64,000 nt of DNA from Limonium bicolor (taxonomy: Eukaryota > Streptophyta > Magnoliopsida > Caryophyllales > Plumbaginaceae): assembly GCA_023374045.1 (NCBI GenBank), contig CM041778.1:291253533-291317532 (forward strand), written 5' to 3'. A program made the position numbers and the translations under genes. The notes under the pieces were generated by a model that had not been told where the DNA came from, did no database searches, and saw only the letters and a program-made list of their open reading frames with translations. This document shows, one piece after another, positions 23,240 through 32,809 of the stretch. The first letter of the stretch is position 1, and each line of letters opens with the position of its first letter.

Positions 23240-23350
23240 TGGTCCGGGTTTTTGTCCGGGGATATAAACCCGGACCAACCCCTGGGACGACATTCTGGCA
23301 TGTTTTTGAGGTGGTCCGGGTTTGTGTACCAATTTACAAACCCGGACCAA
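23240..23350. repeat. Two GGTCCGGGTTT/AAACCCGGACC palindromic units
   Basis: Both units have perfect 11-bp arms. They are homologous to the three-unit array at 13617-13806. Confidence 0.85.
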
Positions 23351-23974
23351 CCCTGGAACTGTCAACTTTAAAGTTTTTGAACTCTAAACTCACCTTAATC
23401 CTCACCCAATATTTTCCTAATCATTCCACATGTTTCTAAACATGTTTAACCACCTTAAAACACTCTTAATCATGCTCTAAACCTACTCAAATTATTAGTC
23501 AATTCCATTACCCAATCCTTTCTTAATTTCTACAAGTTTTCTCCTCACATTTGCACTTTGCACACATGTGCATTTTCTAACCTTCCTCTAGATGGTTTAC
23601 CACATTCTCAACCCAATTGACCATTCCAAATGCTTTTTAGACATTTGCATTAACTATACCCAAGTCCATCCTTCATTTCCAAGGTTATGCACACTAAGCC
23701 TTTTTCAAGAATTCCAATGCACCACAATCCTCATTTGCTACAGATTTTTGCACTACTCTTTCTAGTTCTCCAACTACCATATCAAGATGGTTAACTAACC
23801 AAATCAATCACCATTTGTTCCTAGTTTCTCCAATTCATAAAGTCACCTAAACCACTTAATTTCTACTAAAATTTTGCCATAACTTACCTACAATTCTAAT
23901 ATACCCAAATTCATCAATTCTCACCTAAATCATCTCAAAACTAACCACACCCATAAAGGCACTAGTACAAAATA

Positions 23975-24257
23975 GACCTATCGCAGCGGTTGTTTTGGGT
24001 CTATCGCAGCGGTTCTAGAACCGCTGCGATGAGGTGCGCTGCGATAGGGTCTCGACCTATCTCAGCGGTTTTTGAACCGCTGCAGTAGGTTACCTATGGC
24101 AGCGGTTCCTAGCTAACAACCGCTGCCATAGGTGGGCTTCAGGGAAAAAAACAAGCCTATGGCAGCGGTTCCTAGCTAACAACCGCTGCCATAGGTGGGC
24201 TTCTGAAAAAAACAAGCCTATTGCAGCGGTTGTTAGCTAGGAACCGCTGCCATAGGT
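23975..24257. repeat. Left subterminal hairpin cluster of the CACTA element
   Basis: It holds five or so inverted repeats with core GCAGCGGTT...AACCGCTGC. Outer pairs vary: CTATCGCAGC with GCTGCGATAG in the first, CTATGGCAGC with GCTGCCATAG at 24093-24132 and 24157-24196, and a mixed pair at 24214-24257. Confidence 0.85.
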
Positions 24258-24775
24258 AATTTTTTTTTTAAAAAAAAATTCTGATTCATCTTCTTCCTCG
24301 CGCAGCCATTCACCAGTTCAGAATCAGCGCAAAATATGTTCCTTTTTTCACCAGATCAAGTTGCAAAATTACCGTGAGGCGTACAACATGTTCCTTGTTC
24401 TCCAAACCTGTTGCAAAATTACCTTGAGATGAGAATACAGGGGCGCAACCCTTGTTCCTTGTTCACCAGTTCAGAATTACCGCGTGAGAATATTAATGGA
24501 GGCGCAGAGCATCTTGTTCTCAGTTAGGGTTACAAAATTACCGAAGTAAAGATAAGTTCGAGCATATTACCATGAGGGAAGAGATGAAGAATAAATGAGT
24601 GAAAGAAGAAGAGAGCTAGTGCAGAGCATGCGTACCTTGTTCGCCATAGACCGTGAGTGAAGAGAGGAAGAGAGCGTAGAGTTGTTCCTTGTTCGCCGCG
24701 GCTAGAAGAAGGAGAGCGCAGAGCATAATTAACGTCAGTTAACAGAGGAGAAACTTTTATATTAAAACAAAAAGT

Positions 24776-25440
24776 CTATTGCAGCGGTTCCTAGTAAGAA
24801 CCGCTGCAATAGGCTAAAAAAAGACTGGGAAAGTGAAATTTTTGAATAAAATAAGCGGGATTTTTTTTTTTGAAAAAATCGACCTACCTATTGCAGCGGT
24901 TCCTAGTAAGAACCGCTGCAATAGGCTAAAAAAAACTGGGAAAGTGAAATTTTTGAAAAAAATAAGCGGGAATTTTTTTTTTGAAAAAATCGACCTATCT
25001 ATTGCAGCGGTTCCTAGTAAGAACCGCTGCAATAGGCTAAAAAAACTGGGAAAGTGAAATTTTTGAAAAAAATAAGCGGGAATTTTTTTTTTTTGAAAAA
25101 ATCGACCTACCTATTGCAGCGGTTCCTAGTAAGAACCGCTACAATAGGCTAAAAAAAACTGGGAAAGTGAAATTTTTGAAAAAATAAGCGGGAATTTTTT
25201 TTTTTTGAAAAAATCGACCTACCTATTGCAGCGGTTCCTAGTAACAACCGCTGCAATAGGCTAAAAAAACTGGGAAAGTGGAATTTTTGAAAAAAATAAG
25301 CGGGATTTTTTTTTGAAAAAATCGACCTACCTATTGCAGCGGTTCCTAGCTAACAACCGCTGCAATAGGCTTAAAAAAAGCAGGATAGTGAAATTTTTTT
25401 AAAAAAATAAGCGGGATTTTTTTTAAAAAATCGACCTACC
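24776..25440. repeat. Right subterminal array: about six units of ~111 bp, each with a hairpin
   Basis: The hairpins start near 24776, 24888, 24999, 25111, 25223 and 25331. Each has a CTATTGCAGCGGTT arm and an AACCGCTGCAATAG arm. Spacers are A- and T-rich (CTAAAAAAACTGGGAAAGTG, then an ATCGACCTA end). One unit has a mismatch (GCTACAATAG near 25138). Confidence 0.9.
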
Positions 25441-25451
25441 TACTGCGGCGC

Positions 25452-25620
25452 CCCTATTGCAGCGGTTGTAAGAGGAACCGCTGCAATAGGTAGTTTTAAA
25501 ATTTTCACATCACCTACCGCGGCGGTTGTTAGCTAGGAACCGCTGTGGTAGGTGACGCGAAAATTTTAAAACGTCCTATTGCAGCGGTTCCTCTTACAAC
25601 CGGTGCAATAGGGGGGCTGC
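25452..25620. repeat. Terminal hairpins of the CACTA element with altered stems
   Basis: Three further inverted repeats lie here. The middle one (about 25514-25553) has changed outer bases on both arms (CTACCGCGGCGGTT with AACCGCTGTGGTAG), largely preserving pairing. Confidence 0.8.
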
Positions 25621-28170
25621 GGTAAGCCTGTTTTGTACTAGTGAGGGTCCTACCAGCACACAACAATCATTCAAAATCCACAAGTCAACAATATAAGCTC
25701 AATCTCAAATCACTTGGCTCCAAGGCCCTTAATTCAAACAACAATCCACAAATTCCTCCTAATCACAATCAAACACAATTTTGGTCCAGATTTGTTTCTT
25801 CTTTTATTTACCCATCCCATAATTTCTAAGACAAATTGGATATACATTAAGGTTGATTTCTTACCTTAAACTTCCATGTTCCTTTTTAATTCTCCTCTTC
25901 TCTTCCTCTTCCCATTTTTAGTCAAGTGGGCAATGTGATTGCCAATTTCCAGCCCAACACCCAAAAGAGTACAATGAACAACAATTAAACTCTTGAACCC
26001 TTTTGGAATAGCTCTAATTCAATGAAGGCTTAAAACACCCAAAATTAGGGTTTTACCTTTGGAGTTCTAGGAGAGGTTTTAAACCTTGAATCAAGAGGAG
26101 GGTTCCACCACCATTAGAGGGTTGAACCAATGCTCAAACATGGAAGGAAAACATGGTATTAAAAGGGGCAAAATTGGTCAAGGTAAGAGAATGAAGAAGA
26201 TGAGATCTTCTTTGAATAATTCTTACCTTAAATGAAAGAGGGGACTCCAAGCTTCAAGAAACTCCAATTTCCTCTTCAAATGGGCTATACCCATGAAATT
26301 CAAATTCAAGGTTTTGGGATTTCAAAAAAGAGAAAGATAGAGCTTGGTGAGAGGAAGAAGAATATGTAATTTATTTTTCATTTGGAGCACTAATATGGCT
26401 TGGGCATGAAGAGAAAGAAGGAGAAGCCATTGAAGAGCTTCAAAATCGTACTAGTGGAAGGGAGGAGAGGATAGATGGCTAGGAGGATGAGGGCACGGCT
26501 GAGATGGTAGAAATGAGAGTGAGAGGAGATACAGAGAGAGGCAAAAAGCAACATATGTACTTTTTCCACTTTATTTGTTTTTATTCTTTTTCTTTTCCTA
26601 GCTAGTTATTAACAAGTAGAGGTTGTTAAGTACCCACCTAAAAATCCGCCCCCTACATATATTAGGCAGGGGCATTTTCGTCTTTTGCAAGAAAAGCTCG
26701 TTAATTACCCGGTTTTAGCACTATTCACTAACCGGGCCCGTTTTCCGGATTTTTCTTGTTTCTTTAATTTTAATGGTTCTTAAGCTTCCATTAATGTTTA
26801 ATTATAGTTATTTGGTTGACTATAATTTTTACGGGTCCATTTGACCACTCAAAGTCACGTTTCCGGGTTTCCTCGAAAAACATGCTCTAAAGCTTCAATT
26901 GCATTTTTAATCGCTTTTAGGGATCCGTTTACTTCGGGAATTGTTCCCATATATCAATTAGGCCTAAATAAGCCTTAGGAATCCTTCTAGGATCCTAATC
27001 AAGGTCATACACCTCCTAGAGTTACAAAACACAAAATTTTATGTTTTACTCTTTTTAAGCGTTTTCTCTTTTCTTTTGGATTTATTTTCTCCACCAATGA
27101 TCTTTAGGCACTATTTGGCCCTCAAATACCATATTATAATTATTTAATCACCACTTTTAAGTTCGGGATATTTCACTTATTCATATATTTCCCTAACATA
27201 TCAATTTTGTAAGAGATAATGGATTATTATTGTTTGTAATGCATTGTTATTGTTATATTGTGTATTTTAAACTGTATATGGTGAATCATAAGTCTGATTG
27301 ATATTTATAGATATATACATGTAACTAATGTAAATTTATAAACTTGTCAAAACATATTCATGATTGGTCTTATTTTGAAGATTTTGAATTTAATGAACAA
27401 TGGTGAAAAAAATATTTTAAATTTATATGTTAAAAGTTACAACCAATTAATGGTTGTGTATATTTTATTTTCACTCATCTTCCACACAAACAATACAATA
27501 CAGTGGACTGCCACACATACAAGCTACCCAAACCAATGTACGGACACGCCATATACTCCACCGTCCTTATTTTAATATGTATCCAATGTAGAACAACTCT
27601 TGGTCCAATATATTAACATATAACAAATGACTTTAAGGTTTTCAAAAAAATATATAAAAAAACAAATGACTTTAAGATCTTCTCACATGTATGCATATAT
27701 GATTAAATGATCATTTAATATATCTCCTTAAATTTAGGAATGGCATACTTCTCACTTTATAAAAACGGAACGGAGACCTGTGCCCGGGTAGAATATGGCA
27801 TCCATTTCACATGTCAGCATGTAGTTGGGAGAAAAAAATAATGAAAAAAATGGAAAACAGCTGCGTCTTCACCCGTCGCGGCATGCAGGGGGAGAATTGG
27901 ACCAGGAGGAGAGAGAATGTTTTTTAACATGTTATAACTCACAAAATATATGTACAAAAATAGAAAAATTATACCATTATTCATCATTTTTCATGCTCTT
28001 CAAAACAAGATGCATCATGAATATGTTTTGGTGAACTAAAAATTTTATATTTTTAGAATGAGTATATATTAGGTAGTTTTAAAGGGAATCTTATTCATTA
28101 ACAAAATGAATCTTCTTTAATAATAAAATGAACCTTATTCATTAACAAAATGAATCTTACCTGAAACATT

Positions 28171-28560
28171 CTAAAAACTACCCTAGGAAAGTTAAAAACG
28201 TCAAGGCATTTTTATGGTTTGTAGTGTAGGGTTTAGGGTCTTTAGGGTCTAACGACCATAAACTCTTAACCACAAACCCTAAAAACCTATCAAGTCAATA
28301 ACGACAATATAAAGTGTAGAACTAATAACAAAAGATTACCCTACCCCCCCCCAAACACCTTAAAAACCACCCTAGAAAAGCTAAAAACGGCGAATGCATT
28401 TTTAGGGTTTGTAGTGCAGGGTTTAGGGTCGTTAGATCCTAAACCCTAAACCATAAACCCTAAAAACCTGTCGAGTTTGTAACAACGATATAAAGTGTAA
28501 AACCAATGCCAAAGATATTACCCTACCCCCTCCCCCCAAACACCCTAAAACCACCCTATG
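28171..28560. repeat. Duplicated ~188-bp unit rich in TTTAGGG/CCCTAAA words
   Basis: Two copies (about 28174 and 28363), plus the start of a third at 28548, each carry GGTTTGTAGTG.AGGGTTTAGGG followed after a few bases by the inverse AAACCCTAAA words, then a C-rich run. The motifs match the plant telomere heptamer but are few and partly inverted. Confidence 0.75.
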
Positions 28561-28589
28561 AATGCTAAAAATCACAAAGGATTCACATT

Positions 28590-28970
28590 GTTTTATATGA
28601 AATGTTCGTTTTTGTTAATCATAAGATTCACTTTACTAAATCAAATGATTCACTTTCAATAAATAAAAGGTTCATACTGTTCTCGCATAAGTTTTTGGTA
28701 GGATTAACTTGTACTAGTAATAAACAAAATATTCACTTTTCTTAAACCTTTGATCACCATTAAAAAACCTTTGATTCACTTTTTATAAACCTCTTATTCA
28801 CTTTTCGTAAACCTTTTATTCACTTTAGTTAAACAATCTCTATTTACGAGAATCACTTTTCTTAAACCTCTGATTCACTTTATAAAAAACCTTTGATTCA
28901 TATTTCTTAAACCTCTTAATCATTTTAGTTAAAAAAATCTATGCTTACGATATTCAGTCTTATTACTCTG
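28590..28970. repeat. Short-period array of GATTCACTTTTnnTAAACC type (left part)
   Basis: Many degenerate units of about 20-26 bp are built from GATTCACTTT and AAACCTCT/AAACCTTT. The same array resumes at 48554-48800 on the far side of the Sirevirus. Confidence 0.75.
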
Positions 28971-29010
28971 ATTCTTTAGGATCGGGTGGCTAACTCAAAC
29001 CTACCTAAGG

Positions 29011-29783
29011 TGTGAGTCTAAGGGTTGGTTTGACTCAATCGATCTCTAAAAGAGAAGAGACACTCTGGGACGAAGAGACACTCAATCGAACTGGCTAAAC
29101 TTAGTGCGCGAAGGACTTAAAAAGACTTGAACAAATTAATGTTAGAGACGGACTCTGTGGAACTCAGCAAGATACACAAATAAGTTATCTTATTCTCTGG
29201 TCAAAATAGAATAACTTACAAATGCCCACTAAGTAGAGGAGATCTACTTAGCAGTTTTTCACTCACTCACCCAATACACTTTCTGATCAGCTCAATGGTA
29301 AGTGTAGCAAAACTAGGATCTTCCTAGGCAGACTCTATCTAGATGCACTAACTAATTTGGTACGTATTTCCTCTCTCTAACTTACAAAGCAATTTCTTTC
29401 TCTCTCTCTAAGCTCTGAGATATTTTTCAATGAAAGCGCAAGTTAAACTAGCTATTACAAAACTTATTTATACTAGCACTAGAAGCGGCAGGTTAAGAGA
29501 GTTAGTTCCGTAATTGTCGGAACTAACTTAGTGGGCCACGTCCTTAAGTGGTCTCCTGACTTGGGCCGCGAACTTCGGATGTGATGGGGAGACTGTATGA
29601 CCGTTGTTAGCGTTGAAGCATTCCCGAGTTCGCTCCTTAGTTTTCGCAACGGCATGGGAGAGTCTCTGAAGTCTCCTTAGTTGTATGGACTCTCTTATAG
29701 TAGCTCCCTCTTTGTGTTTGACTGAGGAGGATTGACTCTGTCGAGGTAATTGGCTATCTCTGCAACACTCTGATGTCCCAACA
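29011..29783 (-). repeat. 3' LTR of the Sirevirus
   Basis: The 773 bp read TGTGAGTCTAAGG...GTCCCAACA on the plus strand. A TATA box (minus TATAAATA) is at 29465-29472. It may extend to 28975 (see findings), because GATTC, the base run beyond the other end, occurs at 28970-28974 and not at 29006-29010. Confidence 0.9.
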
Positions 29784-29799
29784 GTTTCCCCCTTGTTGC
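29784..29799 (-). other. Terminal polypurine tract of the Sirevirus
   Basis: The minus strand reads GCAACAAGGGGGAAAC directly before TGTTGGGAC of the LTR. Three similar purine runs lie upstream at 29890-29900, 29940-29950 and 30121-30137. Confidence 0.8.
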
Positions 29800-30304
29800 T
29801 AATGATAGCAAACCTCCGTGAATCCCGATTGAGTCAATTCTGAAATGAGAACAAACACACAAAGAACTAGGGGAACCGACCCTGTCAAAGTTCCCCCTTA
29901 ATAGCAGCAGTAGTAGTTGAGTTCAAAGACTCCATTTAGGTTCCCCCTTAATCGTAGTGGGACTCCAGGCAAGCAGATATTGAATAGGCAGTGTAACAGG
30001 CATAATAAGGCATAGTATTAAAAGCAGTTATAGTACTACACCACATGGTCCAGCAGCAAAAATTCGAAGGCAGTTTTTAAAGCAGCAACAGAGTCGCCCG
30101 TACACCAGATGGGATTCACTGCTTCCCCCTTTTGCTTTCATCAGAGGGAAGCCCATTAGTCACGAAAGAGTTAGTAAAAAAATTCACACACAAACCAGCA
30201 AAAAGTGTTTAGAACTTAAAAATAGCCTAAGTCCTAACACTACACACACGCACGCCAATCTAAGGGTCAGGGTTGGGGTTTAGGGTTGCATGGATGTCAA
30301 GGAG
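29800..30304 (-). other. Sirevirus non-coding region between the extra ORF and the 3' LTR
   Basis: This roughly 500-bp untranslated stretch has three additional AAGGGGGAA-type runs on the minus strand. No gene is seen. Confidence 0.6.
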
Positions 30305-31863
30305 TTAATCCTGCAAGGCCGTCACAGTCGTCTTGATCCCAGCGAGTCTGTCCATCATCTGCGAGTGGCTCTGAGTCAGCTCCGCTGCCAGGGCGAGGTG
30401 TCGCTCCACTTTCTCCAAGAGTGGTAGGAGAGTATCTTGAGGGACCGCCTCTTGAGAAGTGGAAGGACCCGCCGTCATTGGAGTTGATGGTGGGGGCAGC
30501 AGCTTGGATTTGTCGATGGATGTCAGCCGATTCAGATAGTGGAGGTTGATGGTGTCTGCCTCGTCGATGGACTCCGGTGTGGATGTTGCCAGGGGTACCT
30601 GAAAGAATTTTAGAATGCGGGGCAGCCAAAACACAGACCCTAGGGAGTGTTTTGGGGTATCAACAGACTGGCCCAAGTGATGAAGAATGATGTGGACCAA
30701 ATTGAGAGAGTGACGGTTAATGATGCAGTACATGATAGTGAGGTCCAAGCAATTGACCATTAGATTTTCTTCTTTTCGGGGTACGATATTTTTTATTACA
30801 AGGATGTGCAGGAGTTGGTGGAGTATTGAAAGATCGCCTCGGGGTATTGGGGAGCCCACTTTTTTCTTTGAAGAGAAAAAGCAGTAGATCTTATTTTGTG
30901 GGACCCCTGGGATTTCTGGGAGAACTCCTTTTTCATAGAAAGACAGACCGGTATGAGGGACTCCAAGAATTTGGGACAGCTTTTCAAGATTGAAGAAAAT
31001 AGGAGTTGAATTGACAAAAGATTGTGCGACACCATTTTTGATAACAAGGTTTTGATAAAAATCGATAGACTCTTGGGGATACCACTTGGTTATCTCACAG
31101 AAAAGGTGTTTCCACCCTTGAATCTCTAGCATTGTCACTAATTCCCCTAGATTTGAAGACAGAGCCCATGAAAAATCTAGAAACTTACCTCTGACGATAT
31201 TTCTTTCTGCAGCAGGGTCACCAAGCATATAGCGCTGGGTGAAGGGGTCTATCTTTGCACATCTACGTTGCGGCTTGGGTGGTTTCTGGATCCTGGTGGA
31301 GGTGGCGCCAGTAGATGTGTTGTGGCTGTTGGTGGGCAACTCTTGGACTGGAGAAGATTCGCCGGAACCGGAGGAGACTGGTTGGGCCTTGACAGAAGAT
31401 CGTAGGACTCGTTTGGCTATGGGTCGAGTGATTGCGGAGGTGTTGGGGTTGCTGATTTTTCTTGGGATTCTTGTGGGGTTGGTGTTGGAGATTTTTTGGG
31501 CGGAGCTTGCGGTTGATCAATGGCTTGGATTTCGGCGGTAGGGTTTGGTTGGTGAGGCGGTGGAGATGGTGGCAGGGTTTTAAGTGGTGTGACATCTTCG
31601 ACATCTGTCTCGAGAATATCGGTCTTGGCGGCAAAAGGGGGTGTTGGTTGGGGTGATGCGTCACGGGTGGTTGGTGGTGGTGTGGCAGAGTGTGTGGGGG
31701 ATGAAGTGGCAGTGGTTTTGGTGGGAGAGTGAGTGGTGGTGGTGGTGGTGGTGAGTGGAGATGGGTTAGGGTTGGCCATTAATTGAAGGTACGCTTGAAG
31801 GCGGATTGGATCTTGGAATATTTCGGCCAGGATGTTGATGCCGTTGAAATTAATGTCCGCCAT
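30305..31863 (-). pseudogene. Extra ORF in env position of the Sirevirus, one frameshift
   Basis: The likely start is the ATG at 31863 (MADINFNGINILAEIF). The N-terminal ~140 residues are followed by a Thr/Pro/Ser/Gln-rich linker. A single frameshift near 31445 leads into a frame that stays open for over 340 residues to 30305. That part contains RGKFLDFSWALSSNLGEL, LEKLSQILGVPHTGLSF and a basic/hydrophobic segment (KNIVPRKEENLMVNCLDLT). It resembles the 'putative plant transposon protein' domain (Transposase_32-like) from memory. The C-terminus (LLEKVERHLALAAELTQ...) looks coiled-coil. Sireviruses are known for an ORF here, often called env-like. No convincing signal peptide or membrane span is visible, so an envelope role is not supported by this sequence. 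Confidence 0.7.
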
Positions 31864-31938
31864 TTGGAATTGTTGTAGCTTTGGGTGTAAGATGGATGTA
31901 ACTGAGAGAGACGGAGTAGGCTGATGGGTGATATAAAT

Positions 31939-32539
31939 TAGGGGTGGCAATTTCAACACGACCCGTTTGACCAACATGAACCCGACACGAAGTTAGCGGG
32001 TTTGGGTTTTAAAATTTGACACGATTAAATAAACGGGTCAACCCGAACATGACTCGTTTAATAACCGTGTAGGGTTTGGGTTTAAGGTACGTAACCCGCT
32101 AACTCGTTTAAGTAATTTATATTAAATAAATATATATTATAAATTATAGATTATTCATTTTTTTATTATCAAATTTTAATATAAATAAGATATATAAATA
32201 TTAAAATTATGTATTTAACTAAATTAAAGTTAATAATATCATAGAATGACAAATCTAATGTTAATTAATCAAATTATTTTCTTTTATATAACTAAACATG
32301 TTAGGTTTGAGTTAAATATATGCGGATTTGAGTTTTAAATTTGGACATAATTAGTTAATTGGGTCAGACGGGTCAACCCATTTGATAACCCGGTCAACCC
32401 GTTTAATAAACGGGTCGGGTTTGGGTTTCATATTTTGACATGATTAATTAAACGGGTTGGGTCGGGTCAACCCGTTTAATAAACGAGTCAGGTTTGAGTT
32501 TAGCCTAACACGACCCGTGAACCCGTTTTTCCACCCCTA
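31939..32539. mobile_element. hAT-type MITE
   Basis: The 601-bp element starts TAGGGGTGGCAA and ends TTCCACCCCTA, with an exact 8-bp duplication ATATAAAT (31931-31938 and 32540-32547). Terminal TAGGGGTG and an 8-bp duplication are hAT hallmarks. The interior repeats AACCCGTTTAAT and CGGGTCGGGTT words in both orientations. There is no ORF. It sits between pol and the extra ORF of the Sirevirus. Confidence 0.92.
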
Positions 32540-32809
32540 ATATAAATGCTGAAGTGACTGCGGAAGGTGCAGGGGTTTCGTGTATCAGGCAAGAAAAATC
32601 AGGGGACGCGAGATGCCAGCGAGATTAAGGGCGTGGATTTAGGCGGGGTGGGTGTGGATAGATGACGTGGATGTATAGCGCTAGTAGCATAGAGACGTTC
32701 TAAGCAAGAAAACACAGTTCACAGATTCAAGTGCAAACAAAGACAAACTCAGTAAGACATAAGGGAGTACCTACTGATGATTGCGGTAGGGACAAGGAGA
32801 TGCGACCGT

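Larger units (their letters stand above)
23960..25643. mobile_element. Non-autonomous CACTA (En/Spm-type) element with hairpin arrays
   Basis: The ends are CACTAGTACAAAATAGACC and the inverted TTTTGTACTAGTG. A 3-bp duplication AGG (23957-23959 and 25644-25646) is absent as a duplication at the empty site near 14440 in the other LTR. CACTA ends with a 3-bp duplication define the superfamily. Both subterminal regions are packed with inverted repeats built on GCAGCGGTT/AACCGCTGC, the kind of subterminal arrays that CACTA transposases bind. No transposase ORF is present; small frames through the hairpins are chance. The roughly 500-bp centre (24260-24770) has no palindromes and no recognised gene fragment. 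Confidence 0.93.
7130..27175 (-). mobile_element. Element A: giant-LTR Gypsy-type retrotransposon lacking gag/pol (LARD-like), minus strand
   Basis: This is a full-length element bounded by CTTAT (7125-7129 and 27176-27180). On the minus strand it runs 5' LTR (27175-21157), a methionine-tRNA primer site (21151-21141), an internal domain (21156-15985), a polypurine tract and a 3' LTR (15984-7130). Ends are TG...CA. Without nested insertions the LTRs are about 4430 and 4332 bp. The internal 5172 bp contain no gag, protease, RT, RNase H or integrase motif in any frame. Large LTRs with a non-coding but conserved interior match the LARD class of plants. The PPT and LTR style (TTTAAGAGGGGTAGAT then TGAAATATCCC) resembles chromovirus/Tekay Gypsy elements; the parent lineage is inferred. 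Confidence 0.9.
21157..27175 (-). repeat. 5' LTR of element A, carrying a nested CACTA element
   Basis: It spans 6019 bp including the 1684-bp CACTA element and its AGG duplication, and ends TGTAACAACCC...GGGATATTTCA. It matches the left LTR. It has its own perfect hairpin (21260-21281), conserved motif (21576-21606), TATA (23119-23126) and two palindromic units (23240-23350). Confidence 0.92.
27181..28974. other. AT-rich intergenic DNA with degenerate repeats, no gene
   Basis: Short frames at 27360-27575 and 27825-28034 have no recognisable content. A ~40-bp block near 27350 (GGTCTTATTTTGAAGA) recurs near 48890, beyond the Sirevirus. The segment includes the telomere-like duplication (28171-28560) and the GATTCACTTT array (28590-28970). 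Confidence 0.6.

Noticed and set aside
24814..25057. Overlapping ~70-codon frames on both strands through the CACTA array with internally repeated peptide
   Set aside because: The peptide repeats only because the DNA is a tandem hairpin array; no start context or domain.
28171..28560. Interstitial telomere tract
   Set aside because: Only a few heptamers, in both orientations; better described as a duplicated telomere-like unit.
31239..31656. Plus-strand frames of up to 100 codons opposite the Sirevirus extra ORF
   Set aside because: Shadows of the Thr/Pro-rich linker on the minus strand.
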